From positions 1,054,001-1,118,000 of the forward strand of contig NZ_SRLA01000002.1 in assembly GCF_004745825.1 (NCBI RefSeq): a DNA stretch of 64,000 bases, in the 5' to 3' direction. The stretch is from Hymenobacter fodinae. GTDB taxonomy: Bacteria; Bacteroidota; Bacteroidia; Cytophagales; Hymenobacteraceae. Numbering within the stretch: the first letter of the stretch is position 1; every line of letters begins with the position of its first letter. Position numbers and translations under genes: made by a program. The notes under the pieces were generated by a model. The model was not told the DNA's origin and searched no databases. It saw only the letters and a list, made by a program, of their open reading frames with translations. This document shows, in pieces, positions 9,101-17,465 of this stretch.

Positions 9101-9440
9101 TACGGACCTGAACACGCTGCGGGAGGTTAACCAGAACGCCAAAATCTGGCGCCCCACCTCCAACTACTTCCTGCACTCGTGGGCTATTGAAGACGGCTCT
9201 TTCCTGCGCATCAACAACGTAACCGTGGGCTACACGCTGCCCAAGGCCCTGACCACTCGCGCTAAAGTGCAGACGCTGCGCTTCTACGTGACGCTCAACA
9301 ACCTGTACACCTTCACCAAGTACAGCGGCTTCGACCCAGAGGTGAACACGCGCCGTTCCAGCCCCCTTACTCCGGGGGTTGATTACGCAGCTTATCCGCG
9401 CAGCAGAGCGTTCCTGTTTGGCTTGAACCTGTCCCTCTAA
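6186..9440 (+). CDS. susC: SusC/RagA-family TonB-linked outer membrane transporter
   Basis: This is the outer membrane channel of a SusCD pair, which imports oligosaccharides with energy from TonB/ExbBD; here pectin fragments are the likely cargo. It has 1084 residues, with a signal peptide at 1-22 ending in AWAQ. A CarboxypepD_reg-like domain spans about 27-105 (VQGIVKSEKGEPLPGVTVVV). The plug domain follows with DDVVVIGYQ, SPLYIVDGI and ATAIYGARGANGVVIITTKKG, and the barrel ends in an aromatic-rich strand (AFLFGLNLSL). The start at 6186 gives a proper signal peptide, while the upstream in-frame ATG-less extension does not. susD follows 27 bp later. Confidence 0.96.
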   Translation: MKRNLLLLTPLMACAVAPAWAQQQQQRVQGIVKSEKGEPLPGVTVVVQGTTAGASTDADGRFSLAVPANATLRFSYIGFLPYEVAVGTKTDITVTLKEDTKTLDDVVVIGYQAVQRRDVTGSVSSVSAQQIKDIPVNSAAEALTGRLAGVQLTSSEGTPGNLDVRVRVRGGGSITQDNSPLYIVDGIQIENALAVIAPQDIASVDVLKDASATAIYGARGANGVVIITTKKGIEGRTVISYNGFAGFRRISNKLDVLNPSQYLDYQFERAQQVGATGTGSLATFKSLFGSNNFNGDTLTRARNSPFIDWQDEVFGREAFQQTHNVSVAGGVKGTTYSLSLTRNTEDGIQLGSDYDRKLVNFRFDTKATDRLRIGLNLRFNDQATNGAGTSTSGSSVTSRLRNTIQYQPLSVPNATGAVLDPNTFDDDFFTTSSLVNPVITINNEYRRDKRRTFNIGANAALDITKGLVFRTTAGFDITNIDLSTFNGRYSPTIRQAAGGYLNLPFATITTSTQNTLNNSNVLDFSHKTGLHSFGVLLGEEIYQQQTKQQYIQTNFLPLDITAERALANINQGVLPAGQTSQPVLPSTSIPSDYRLLSGFGRLTYSYDDKYLFTGTFRADGSSKFRPGNQWGYFPGASVAWRISREAFMKDVAAVSDLKLRLSYGQAGNNRINDFLFNQLFQPGNAPYALNHSIVLGASATTLPNPDLKWEVTTSRNVGVDLALWDNRVQFTADAYYNTTTDLLINRPIPPFLGYTSQLQNIGKTSNKGLELQLTGTVITNENFTWTATANAALNRGKIESLGPNTSEIAGIASGWAGSALNTDFVARVGQPVGQMYGYVTDGYYTADDFEGYNTATNTWTLKPGLLRAGTPDNIAAQPGLLRLKDLNGDGLINDQDQTVIGNANPKVTGGLNQQFTYKNFDASVFLNFVLGNDIYNANKIEFTSNTANTVFSNVLGIMADRYRITNADGTRITDLNTLREVNQNAKIWRPTSNYFLHSWAIEDGSFLRINNVTVGYTLPKALTTRAKVQTLRFYVTLNNLYTFTKYSGFDPEVNTRRSSPLTPGVDYAAYPRSRAFLFGLNLSL

Positions 9441-9467
9441 TTCCCACCTGCATTTTCATTCAGTTAT

Positions 9468-11312
9468 ATGAAATCCCCTGTTTCCTTTCGGACCACGCTA
9501 GCTATGCTGGCCATGGCTGGCACGGCTGGGCTAACCTTTTCCTGTAAAGATTATCTGGAAGTAGAGCCAGTTGCGCTCAACACCACCTCCTATATCTTCA
9601 GTACGGTAGCTGGCGCTACTACCGCCGTTATTGGCGCCTACGACCCGCTTTCGGGCGACAATGGGTACGGTCAGCGGGTGAGCATGTATTTCCCCTATGA
9701 CTCCGACGAGATGATAGGCTCGCCGGGTGCGCCGGATGGGCAGCGCCGCAGTATTGCGCGCTACAGCATGCTTGCCACTAACACCGAGATTACCAACCCC
9801 TGGAATCAGTTGTACCAGGGCGTAGAGCGCTCCAACATCTGCATCCAGCAGATTCCGCAGATGGCACTCTACACCAGCGGCTCCGCGGCGGATACGGCCG
9901 CGCTGCACCGCTTGCACGGTGAGGCCCTGACGCTGCGCGCCCAGTATTACTTTGAGTTGGTTCGCAACTGGGGTGACGTGCCTACCCAGTACTCTCCCTC
10001 CGTTTCGGGCCAGGACTTCAACCTGCCCAATACCGACCGCAATGAAACGCTCACGAAGCTGATTGCCGATTTGCTTCAGGCTGAAAAGCTGGTTCCGTGG
10101 CGTTCCAGAGCGGGCGCTTCCAATGAGCGAATCACGAAAGGTGCCATCAAGGCCTTGCGGGCTCGGATGGCGTTGTATCGGGGTGGGTATTCGCTGAAGG
10201 GCAACCAAATGGTGCGTCCCGCCGACTACCTCGATTATTACCGAATTGCCCGTCAGGAATGTGCGGAGCTGATGGCAAATCGGAACGAGCACAATCTGAA
10301 CTCAAGCTTCCTAGAGGTCTTCAAGAGCATCAATGAGCAGCGCTCAGAGTCGGCTAACGAAATCATGTTCCAGGTGGGGGCTACGGCCTCCACGGCGGCT
10401 TCTGACAGCAAGCTGGGATACTACAACGGCCCGCGTCTGAATGCCTCTACCGTCTATGGCTCTACCCAAGGGGCGGTAGTAATTGCCCCGCCTTACTTCT
10501 ATGCCTTCGACTCGACGGATACGCGGCGCGACGTAACCATTGCGCCCTACACTATACCCGCCAACAACTTCCGGGCGGGTGTAGCTCTCAACTCCGTAAC
10601 CGACGGCAAGTTCCGTCGTGATTGGCACGTCCCTGCCATTCCGGGCACCGGCAATTACTTGGGCTACAACTGGCCGGTAATTCGTTTCGCGGACGTGCTG
10701 CTGATGTTTGCGGAAGCTGAGAATGAGCTGAACGGCCCCACGCAAGCGGCGCAGGATGCTTTTCTGGAAGTGCGTACCCGTGCGTATGGCACGCGCGCCA
10801 AAGCACAGGTTGGCCTCACGCTAAACTCAAAAGCGGCCATGTTCAATGCGCTGGTGAATGAGCGGTACTTGGAGTTTGGCAGCGAAGGTATCCGCAAGTA
10901 TGACCTGCTCCGCTGGAACCTATTCGCTACCAAAATTGCCGAGGTGAAAGCCAACATCGTGAAGATGGCTAAGGGCGAAGCACCCTACGACAAGATGCCG
11001 CTGTACATGTACTACAAAACGCCGGCCGCCGGCGAAGTACAGTGGACGCGCTCCTTCTACCGTCCTTCCCCCACACCTAACACTGCCCCCGCTGGCACTG
11101 TGCGGGTGAACTGGCGCCAAGCTATTGATGCGGCTTACGTGGCTAACACCCAGCCGGCAGGTACCAGCTACACCCTCGGGACTACTACGGCGCCCAGCAT
11201 CGGGAGTGGCCTAGCGGCCCAGTACGTACCTGGTCAAGGTAAAGAGTTGCTCCCGATTCCGCAGAGCACACTTATTTCTGACCCTGCTCTGGTACAGAAC
11301 TTCGGTTACTAA
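9468..11312 (+). CDS. susD: SusD/RagB-family nutrient-binding outer membrane lipoprotein
   Basis: SusD-like proteins sit as a lid on the SusC barrel and bind glycan at the cell surface. The 614-residue protein has a lipoprotein signal with lipobox TFSC (Cys 26) followed by KDYLEVEP, typical of SusD N-termini. The body shows TPR-like helical features such as LHGEALTLRAQYYFELVRNWGDVP and NERYLEFGSEGIRKYDLLRW, a family hallmark. It is transcribed with susC (27 bp gap) and kdgF (79 bp gap). The ligand is inferred to be an oligogalacturonide from the neighbouring enzymes. Confidence 0.95.
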   Translation: MKSPVSFRTTLAMLAMAGTAGLTFSCKDYLEVEPVALNTTSYIFSTVAGATTAVIGAYDPLSGDNGYGQRVSMYFPYDSDEMIGSPGAPDGQRRSIARYSMLATNTEITNPWNQLYQGVERSNICIQQIPQMALYTSGSAADTAALHRLHGEALTLRAQYYFELVRNWGDVPTQYSPSVSGQDFNLPNTDRNETLTKLIADLLQAEKLVPWRSRAGASNERITKGAIKALRARMALYRGGYSLKGNQMVRPADYLDYYRIARQECAELMANRNEHNLNSSFLEVFKSINEQRSESANEIMFQVGATASTAASDSKLGYYNGPRLNASTVYGSTQGAVVIAPPYFYAFDSTDTRRDVTIAPYTIPANNFRAGVALNSVTDGKFRRDWHVPAIPGTGNYLGYNWPVIRFADVLLMFAEAENELNGPTQAAQDAFLEVRTRAYGTRAKAQVGLTLNSKAAMFNALVNERYLEFGSEGIRKYDLLRWNLFATKIAEVKANIVKMAKGEAPYDKMPLYMYYKTPAAGEVQWTRSFYRPSPTPNTAPAGTVRVNWRQAIDAAYVANTQPAGTSYTLGTTTAPSIGSGLAAQYVPGQGKELLPIPQSTLISDPALVQNFGY

Positions 11313-11391
11313 CAGGAGACTACATGAGGGGTGCCAGGAGAAATTCTTGGTACTTCACTTCAATCAGCACTACACTTTCAATCCTTGCAAC

Positions 11392-11733
11392 ATGGCCGCT
11401 TCCGCTGATCAACATTTCCTCACGAACGAAACCCAGCAGTGGGAGACAGTAGGCGAGGGAGTGCGCCGCACCATACTGGCCTACGGGCCCGATCTGATGC
11501 TGGTGAAGGTGGCGTTTGAGTCGGGCGCCGTGGGGGCGCCGCATCGCCACGTTCACGCTCAGATTACCTACGTGGAGAGCGGCGTATTCCGCTGCCTGGT
11601 AGGAGAGGAGGAGCGGGTACTGCGGGCCGGGGAAGGCTTTCAGGCCCCCTCTAACGTGTGGCACGGCGTGGTGTGTGAGGAGGCCGGCGTATTGCTTGAT
11701 TCTTTTAGCCCGATGCGGGAAGACTTTGTGTAG
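11392..11733 (+). CDS. kdgF: Cupin-domain protein, KdgF-type unsaturated uronate isomerase
   Basis: KdgF speeds the opening of 4,5-unsaturated galacturonate to the linear 5-keto-4-deoxyuronate used by KduI. The protein has 113 residues, the usual KdgF length. It forms a single cupin with the metal motif PHRHVHAQITYVESG near residues 45-59, a second motif with SNVWHG, and the C-terminal LDSFSPMREDFV, which resembles the family ending DxFSPxREDY. The ATG at 11392 is preferred to a TTG at 11347. It sits between susD and the CE8-PL10 gene, 16 bp before the latter. A generic cupin is the alternative, but context and the C-terminus favour KdgF. Confidence 0.85.
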   Translation: MAASADQHFLTNETQQWETVGEGVRRTILAYGPDLMLVKVAFESGAVGAPHRHVHAQITYVESGVFRCLVGEEERVLRAGEGFQAPSNVWHGVVCEEAGVLLDSFSPMREDFV

Positions 11734-11749
11734 GCCTGTGCAGCGCGCT

Positions 11750-13870
11750 ATGAAACATATAGTGAAACTACTGCTCCTGTTGGTGGGGGTTGGGGAAATG
11801 GGAATAGAATCTGCCCGTGCCCAACAGGTGACGGTGGCGGCGGATGGTTCGGGGCAGTTCCGGACCATCCAGGCCGCCCTGAACAGCCTCCCCAACGAAG
11901 CCGCGAAGCCCCGCACGGTGTACATCAAAAATGGCACCTACCGCGAAAAGGTGTTCGTGGATGGCAAGCAGAATATCATCTTCAAAGGACAAAGCGAAAA
12001 GGGGGTTGTCCTGACTTACCCGCAGGCCCGCGACGAGTGGCGCTGCGACCCGGTAGCGGGCCAGGATGACTGGGGCGTGGCCACGCTCAACATGCGTAAC
12101 TCGCCTGACATTACACTGGAAAACCTTACCGTTATCAACAGCTATGGCTTTGATGCCAAAGGCGACGTGACGGTAGACTGCGCCACCGACCCCAGCGGTA
12201 AGCGGACTATCGGCAAGAACGGGCACCAGATGGCTCTGCGCACGATGCCGGGTACCACTCGCCTGACGGTGAAGCACTGCACTTTCCGGGCCTTAGGGGG
12301 CGACACCGTGAGCCCGTGGGATGTAGATGCTGGCCTGTACTACTTCAAGGACTGCACCATGGAGGGCGGCGTAGATTTCTACTGCCCCCGCGGGTGGGCT
12401 TACGCCGAGAACTGCCGCTTCATTTGCCACAACCCTAATGCTGCCATCTGGCACGATGGCTCCGGCAACAAGGACGAAAAGACGGTGCTGAAGAACTGCA
12501 CCTTCGAGGGCGACGACAACTTCAAGCTCGGTCGTTTTCACCGCGAAGCGCAGTTCTACCTCATCGATTGCAAGTTTGCCCAGAACATGGCCGATGCGGA
12601 TATCTACTGGGCCACCTCGGGGCCCGGAGCTAAGCAGTGGGGCCGCCGCGTGTACTACCAGAACTGTCACCGCCAGGGCGGCGACTACGCCTGGCACCAG
12701 GATAATCTGAAGACGGCTGAGGGAGCACCCAAAGCCAAGAAGATTACTGCTGACTGGACCTATGGCGGCCGTTGGTACCCAGTGTCGGGTAAGAAAGCCA
12801 CGATAGCCCTGCCCCCCTCGAATCCTAACAATACTAACTCGGTGCTGCCCACAGCGGCAAATCTGCGCACCGACCAGGTAGATAGCGTAGCCGAGAAGAT
12901 GCTGGTCTACCAGCGCAGCGTGGGCGGGTGGCCTAAGGCCGTGAAGGAGGTGAAAGTTGACTACAGCAAGCCGCTCTCCGCTGCCTCACGCGCTGCCACC
13001 CTAGCTGATGCTGGTCGGACGGATGCTACCATCGACAACAACGCTACCACCCGTGAAATTGCTTACCTGCTCAAGGCCTATAAAGCCAGCAACAAGATGG
13101 CCTACAAGGATGCCGCCGAGCGGGGCATCCGGTACTTGCTGAAAATGCAGTATGCCAACGGTGGTTTCCCGCAGTTCTACCCCGATTTCAGCAACTACCG
13201 CCACCAGATTACCTACAACGACAACGCCATGATTCGGGCGCTGCTGGTGCTGCGGGCCGTGGCGGCGCAGCAAGGCGACTATGCCGCGGTAGACCCGGCA
13301 CTAGTGCCCCAGGCCAAGGAGGCAGTGGAGCGGGGTATTTCCTGCATCCTGAAAACGCAGTACGTGCAGAAGGGCCAGCTCACGGCGTGGTGCGCGCAAT
13401 ACGATGAGAAGACCCTGCAGCCGGCCAAAGCCCGGGCGTTTGAACTGGCTTCGCTGAGTGGAGATGAGTCGGCGGCCATCGTGGAGTTTTTGATGGGCGT
13501 TGAGAATCCTTCGCCGGAAGTGAAAAAGGCCATTACCAGCGCCATGGCTTGGTTTGAGAAGGTGAAGATGCCGAATCTGGCTATGAAGGAAATTAAGGAC
13601 CCGAGCCAGCCCACGGGCCGCGATCGGGTGATAGTGGCCGAGCCCGGTGCCACGCTGTGGGCGCGGTTCTACGAGCTCGAAACCAACCGCCCCATTTACG
13701 TGGGGCGCGACAGCAAAGTGCATTACGCCCTAAGCGAAATAGAAAATGAACGCCGCGCAGGCTACCTGTACGCCGGCACCTGGCCCGAGAAACTGTTGCA
13801 GCGGGAATACCCCAAGTGGCAGCAGAAATGGGCCGCCAACACAACGAAACAAGAGGGAAGCAAACTCTAG
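11750..13870 (+). CDS. Secreted two-domain enzyme: divergent pectinesterase (CE8) fused to pectate lyase (PL10)
   Basis: The 706-residue protein has a signal peptide (about 1-24, ending ARAQ), a CE8-like beta-helix at about 25-345, a linker, and a PL10 (alpha/alpha) pectate lyase domain at about 375-695. The CE8 part lacks the textbook motifs: QAVA becomes HQMALR, QDTL becomes GGDTV, DFIFG becomes DFYCPRG and LGRPW becomes LGRFHR, yet Gln, two Asp and Arg remain. The PL10 part shows RSVGGWPK, TIDNNATTREI, GGFPQFYPDFSNY, ITYNDNAM and TLWARFYELETNRPIY. Such a protein would demethylate and cleave pectin in one step outside the cytoplasm. It lies 10 bp before uxaB. Confidence 0.9.
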   Translation: MKHIVKLLLLLVGVGEMGIESARAQQVTVAADGSGQFRTIQAALNSLPNEAAKPRTVYIKNGTYREKVFVDGKQNIIFKGQSEKGVVLTYPQARDEWRCDPVAGQDDWGVATLNMRNSPDITLENLTVINSYGFDAKGDVTVDCATDPSGKRTIGKNGHQMALRTMPGTTRLTVKHCTFRALGGDTVSPWDVDAGLYYFKDCTMEGGVDFYCPRGWAYAENCRFICHNPNAAIWHDGSGNKDEKTVLKNCTFEGDDNFKLGRFHREAQFYLIDCKFAQNMADADIYWATSGPGAKQWGRRVYYQNCHRQGGDYAWHQDNLKTAEGAPKAKKITADWTYGGRWYPVSGKKATIALPPSNPNNTNSVLPTAANLRTDQVDSVAEKMLVYQRSVGGWPKAVKEVKVDYSKPLSAASRAATLADAGRTDATIDNNATTREIAYLLKAYKASNKMAYKDAAERGIRYLLKMQYANGGFPQFYPDFSNYRHQITYNDNAMIRALLVLRAVAAQQGDYAAVDPALVPQAKEAVERGISCILKTQYVQKGQLTAWCAQYDEKTLQPAKARAFELASLSGDESAAIVEFLMGVENPSPEVKKAITSAMAWFEKVKMPNLAMKEIKDPSQPTGRDRVIVAEPGATLWARFYELETNRPIYVGRDSKVHYALSEIENERRAGYLYAGTWPEKLLQREYPKWQQKWAANTTKQEGSKL

Positions 13871-13880
13871 GATTTTGGCT

Positions 13881-15413
13881 ATGCCACACTTATCAAAAGA
13901 ATTCGTACTGCAGGCCACTTCGGCCGCCGCATTGCCAACTCCGGAGCTGTTTGAGCTGCCCGAGAAAGTTCTGCAATTCGGCACGGGCGTGCTCCTGCGC
14001 GGCCTGCCCGACTACCTCATCGACAAGGCCAACCGCCAGGGCGTGTTCAACGGCCGCATTGTGGTGGTGAAAAGCACCGACGGCGGCGACATCGACGCCT
14101 TCACCCGCCAAGATGGACTCTATACGCTCGGTATCCGCGGGATTGAGGACGGCCGCGAAGTGGAGGAAAACGTGGTGTGCTCGGCCATCAGCCGGGTGCT
14201 GTCGGCCAAGAGCCAGTGGGCCGAGATTCTAGCCTGCGCCGCCAATCCTGACTTGCAGGTGGTAATTTCTAATACTACTGAGGTTGGTATTCAGCTGGTA
14301 GCCGACGATGTGACCCAGAGCCCGCCAGTCTCATTCCCCGGCAAGCTGCTGGCTTTCCTACACGCCCGCTTCCAAGCGTTTGGCGGCGACAAGGAGAAGG
14401 GCCTAGTGATTGTGCCCACCGAGCTGATTCCGGACAACGGCACTAAGCTGGAAGCCATCCTGCTGGAGCAAGCCCACCGCAACAACCTCGACGCCGAGTT
14501 TATCGATTGGCTGGAAACCGCCAACCAGGTGTGCAACTCCTTGGTTGACCGCATTGTGCCAGGCCGCCCCGCCGCTAACGTGCAAGCCGAGCTGGTCGTT
14601 GAGCTAGGCTACGAAGACGAGCTGCTGACCATGTCGGAGGTGTACACGCTCTGGGCCATTGAGGGCGACGAGCGGGTGAAGCAGATTTTGTCGTTTGAGC
14701 AGGTGGACGCCGGCGTGATTGTGCAGCCCAACATCAACCTGTTCCGGGAGATGAAGCTGCGCCTGCTAAATGGCACCCATACGCTGAGCTGTGGCCTGGC
14801 CTTCTTGGCCGGCTTTGGCACGGTGCGTGAAGCCATGGAAGACAGCTGCGTAGCGGGCTTCATTCACAACCTGATGCTGGCCGATCTGCTGCCGGGCATT
14901 CCGTACGCTGTAGATGAAAAGGCGGGCCAGCGCTTCGGAATGCAGGTGCTGGACCGTTTCCGCAACCCGGCTATTGAGCACCGCTGGCTGGCCATTACCA
15001 TGAACTACACGGCCAAGATGCACATGCGCAACGTGCCCACGCTGCTGCATTATTACAAGCAGCTCAATGCTGTGCCGCACTACATGGCGCTGGGCTTTGC
15101 GGCGTACTTGCTCTTCATGCGGGGCACCCACCAGGAGGAGCAGGTGTGGTACGGCGAATCCAACGGAGTGGCCTACCCCATCCAGGATGAAAAGGCCGAC
15201 TACTTTGCCGACCTCTGGAGCCGCCAGCAGCCCGCCGAGCTTACCCGCACCGTGCTGCACAACCAGGCACTGTGGGGCCACGACCTAGCGGCGCTGCCGG
15301 GTTTTGGGGCGGCGGTAACTCGTTACCTTGAAAAATTGTTGACGCAGGGAGCCCACGCCACCGTAGCCGAAACGCTCAACAAAACTGTTGGGCAAAAGGC
15401 CACGGCGGAATAG
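13881..15413 (+). CDS. uxaB: Tagaturonate reductase UxaB
   Basis: UxaB reduces D-tagaturonate to D-altronate with NADH in galacturonate catabolism. The 510-residue protein belongs to the mannitol dehydrogenase family: an N-terminal Rossmann part (LPEKVLQFGTGVLLRGLPDY, IVVVKSTDGGDIDAF) and a C-terminal helical part with NGTHTLSCGLAFLAGF, where the family has its catalytic Lys/Asn/His region. E. coli UxaB has about 483 residues. The start at 13881 is chosen because an open frame from 13746 overlaps the previous gene and adds non-homologous sequence. The 10 bp gap to the CE8-PL10 gene suggests one operon. The residue normally Lys in the KxxxxNGxH motif reads Arg-Leu-Leu-Asn-Gly-Thr-His here. Confidence 0.92.
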   Translation: MPHLSKEFVLQATSAAALPTPELFELPEKVLQFGTGVLLRGLPDYLIDKANRQGVFNGRIVVVKSTDGGDIDAFTRQDGLYTLGIRGIEDGREVEENVVCSAISRVLSAKSQWAEILACAANPDLQVVISNTTEVGIQLVADDVTQSPPVSFPGKLLAFLHARFQAFGGDKEKGLVIVPTELIPDNGTKLEAILLEQAHRNNLDAEFIDWLETANQVCNSLVDRIVPGRPAANVQAELVVELGYEDELLTMSEVYTLWAIEGDERVKQILSFEQVDAGVIVQPNINLFREMKLRLLNGTHTLSCGLAFLAGFGTVREAMEDSCVAGFIHNLMLADLLPGIPYAVDEKAGQRFGMQVLDRFRNPAIEHRWLAITMNYTAKMHMRNVPTLLHYYKQLNAVPHYMALGFAAYLLFMRGTHQEEQVWYGESNGVAYPIQDEKADYFADLWSRQQPAELTRTVLHNQALWGHDLAALPGFGAAVTRYLEKLLTQGAHATVAETLNKTVGQKATAE

Positions 15414-15520
15414 GCAAATGGCCTAGCATTGCCGCAGAAGCCCCTGCTAGGCCTGTCGCCCCCATGACTACATCTGCGTTCTGAACACGGTCTGGTACAG
15501 ACTGCAAATACTCTGAAGAA

Positions 15521-17173
15521 ATGAAACATCTGGTAGCCAAAATACATCCGCAGGATAACGTGCTAGTGGCCCTCACGGACCTCCCTGTGGGCACGCCCGT
15601 CACCTGGGAAGGCACCACCGTTACTACTACCGACCGGATTCCGGCCAAGCATAAATTAGCCCTGGAGTTTCTCGCCCCCGGCGACCCCGTGCACATGTAC
15701 GGCGTGCTAGTGGGGAAAGCACGCGAAGCTATTGGCGTAGGTGGCCTCCTGACCACGGCCAACATGAAGCACGCCACCGACAGCTACGACGAGCACCACC
15801 AGCGCCGCGCCGAGTGGCAGGCCCCTGACGTGAGCAAGTGGCAAGACCGCACCTTCATGGGCTACCACCGCTCTGATGGGAGCGTGGGCACCTCGAACTA
15901 CTGGCTGGTAATTCCGCTGGTGTTCTGCGAGAACCGCAACATTCAGGTGCTGGAAGAAGCGTTGGTAAACGACCTTGGCTACGCGCGCCGCAAGTCGTAT
16001 CAGCCCCAAACCCAGGCCTTGCTGGAACTCATGCAGGCCGGCAAATCAGTAGAGGAAATTCTGGCTACGGATCTGCACTCTGCTGAAATCAACCAGCCGA
16101 AAGCCAAACCCTTCCCGAACGTAGACGGCATTCGGTTCCTGAGCCACGAGGGCGGCTGCGGCGGTATCCGCCAGGATGCCCAAACGCTGTGCGGCCTGCT
16201 GGCCGGCTATATCACCCACCCCAATGTGGCCGGTGCTACGGTGCTGAGCCTAGGCTGCCAGAACGCCCAGGTGAGCATGCTGCAGGACGAAATCAACAAG
16301 CGCAGCCCCAACTTCGATAAGCCCCTGTTCATTCTGGAGCAGCAGAAGCTAGGCACTGAGGAAACATTGGTGAGCACGGCTCTGCGCCAGACCTTCGCGG
16401 GCCTGATGCAAGCCAACCAACTCCAACGCCAGCCCGCCCCCTTAAGCAAGCTGTGTATAGGCCTAGAGTGCGGTGGCTCTGATGGCTTTTCTGGTATCTC
16501 GGCCAACCCCGCCGTAGGCCACGTTTCCGATCTGATGGTGGCCCTTGGTGGCTCCGTTATTCTAGCGGAGTTCCCGGAGCTATGCGGTGTAGAACAGGAA
16601 CTCGTTGATCGTAGCGTAAACACTGCCACGGCGGAGCGTTTCAGCTCCTTGATGAAAGCCTACGGCGACTCGGCTGTAGCCGTGGGTTCGGGCTTCGACA
16701 TGAACCCCTCGCCGGGCAACATCCGCGACGGGTTGATTACCGATGCTATGAAGTCGGCGGGGGCGGCCCGCAAAGGTGGTTCGTCGCCTGTTGTGGCCGT
16801 GCTCGACTACCCCGAGCCCGTAACACAGCCTGGCCTGAACCTGCTATGCACCCCCGGCAACGACGTAGAATCGACGACGGCGGAAGTAGGTTCGGGCGCT
16901 ACCGTGGTGCTCTTTACCACTGGCCTAGGAACGCCTACCGGTAACCCCATTGCACCCGTGGTAAAGATTTCGAGCAATACGGCGCTGGCCAAGCGTATGC
17001 CCGATATTATCGACCTGAACACCGGCACCGTGATTGATGGCGAAGAAACCATCGAACAGGCCGGAGAGCGGATTCTGGACTACATCATCCGGGTAGCCAG
17101 CGGCGAAGAAGTTGCCGCCGTGCGCCACGGGCAAACCGACTTCATCCCCTGGAAACGTGGTGTGTCGCTGTAG
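15521..17173 (+). CDS. uxaA: Altronate dehydratase UxaA
   Basis: UxaA dehydrates D-altronate to KDG. The 550-residue protein contains the N-terminal SAF-type domain (about 1-95: KIHPQDNVLVALTDLPVGTP) fused to the large catalytic domain, as in E. coli UxaA (about 495 residues). Conserved Cys/Gly motifs are visible: HEGGCGGIRQD, LSLGCQNAQ and LECGGSDGFSG, and the end KISSNTALAKRMPDIIDLN is typical. It follows uxaB after 107 bp, with two GGCCTAG-type heptamers in the gap. A perfect 32-bp inverted repeat lies just downstream. Confidence 0.95.
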   Translation: MKHLVAKIHPQDNVLVALTDLPVGTPVTWEGTTVTTTDRIPAKHKLALEFLAPGDPVHMYGVLVGKAREAIGVGGLLTTANMKHATDSYDEHHQRRAEWQAPDVSKWQDRTFMGYHRSDGSVGTSNYWLVIPLVFCENRNIQVLEEALVNDLGYARRKSYQPQTQALLELMQAGKSVEEILATDLHSAEINQPKAKPFPNVDGIRFLSHEGGCGGIRQDAQTLCGLLAGYITHPNVAGATVLSLGCQNAQVSMLQDEINKRSPNFDKPLFILEQQKLGTEETLVSTALRQTFAGLMQANQLQRQPAPLSKLCIGLECGGSDGFSGISANPAVGHVSDLMVALGGSVILAEFPELCGVEQELVDRSVNTATAERFSSLMKAYGDSAVAVGSGFDMNPSPGNIRDGLITDAMKSAGAARKGGSSPVVAVLDYPEPVTQPGLNLLCTPGNDVESTTAEVGSGATVVLFTTGLGTPTGNPIAPVVKISSNTALAKRMPDIIDLNTGTVIDGEETIEQAGERILDYIIRVASGEEVAAVRHGQTDFIPWKRGVSL

Positions 17174-17200
17174 AGTCTTGACTATCGGGCTAAAAAGAAC

Positions 17201-17303
17201 GTCATGCTGAGCGCAGCCGAAGCATCTCTACCGCTTCGTTGCAATAGGCCTAGCCAAGTTGGTTAGCCAGAGGTAGAGATGCTTCGGCTGCGCTCAGCAT
17301 GAC
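17201..17303. repeat. REP-like inverted repeat, family B
   Basis: Arms at 17201-17232 and 17272-17303 are perfect 32-bp reverse complements, beginning GTCATGCTGAGCGCAGCCGA. The 39-base loop holds a GGCCTAG heptamer. The GTCATGCTGAGCG...GAAGCATCTC core resembles dispersed repeats seen in many bacterial genomes. It sits between uxaA and uxaC. Confidence 0.9.
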
Positions 17304-17348
17304 AACATACTTCACCGGGCCCACTAGGCCAGTAAGTACCCACCTACC

Positions 17349-17363
17349 GTAATCGTTTCCGTT
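17349..17363. promoter_or_regulatory. Possible half operator upstream of uxaC
   Basis: GTAATCGTTTCCGTT resembles the reverse complement of one half of the element at 654-680 (GCAATCGTTATCGGG). It lies about 50 bp upstream of a possible -7 box TACCTTTA (17406-17413) and 103 bp before the uxaC start. The AACGTT half is absent, so this is weaker than the other two sites. Confidence 0.3.
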
Positions 17364-17465
17364 AAAAAAGCCGCCAAAACCCACCCTAGGCCAGTCGGAA
17401 GCTGATACCTTTACCCTCTACCCACCCGTGATTTTGACGGGTTCCGCCCCTAATTTTTGTTGGTT

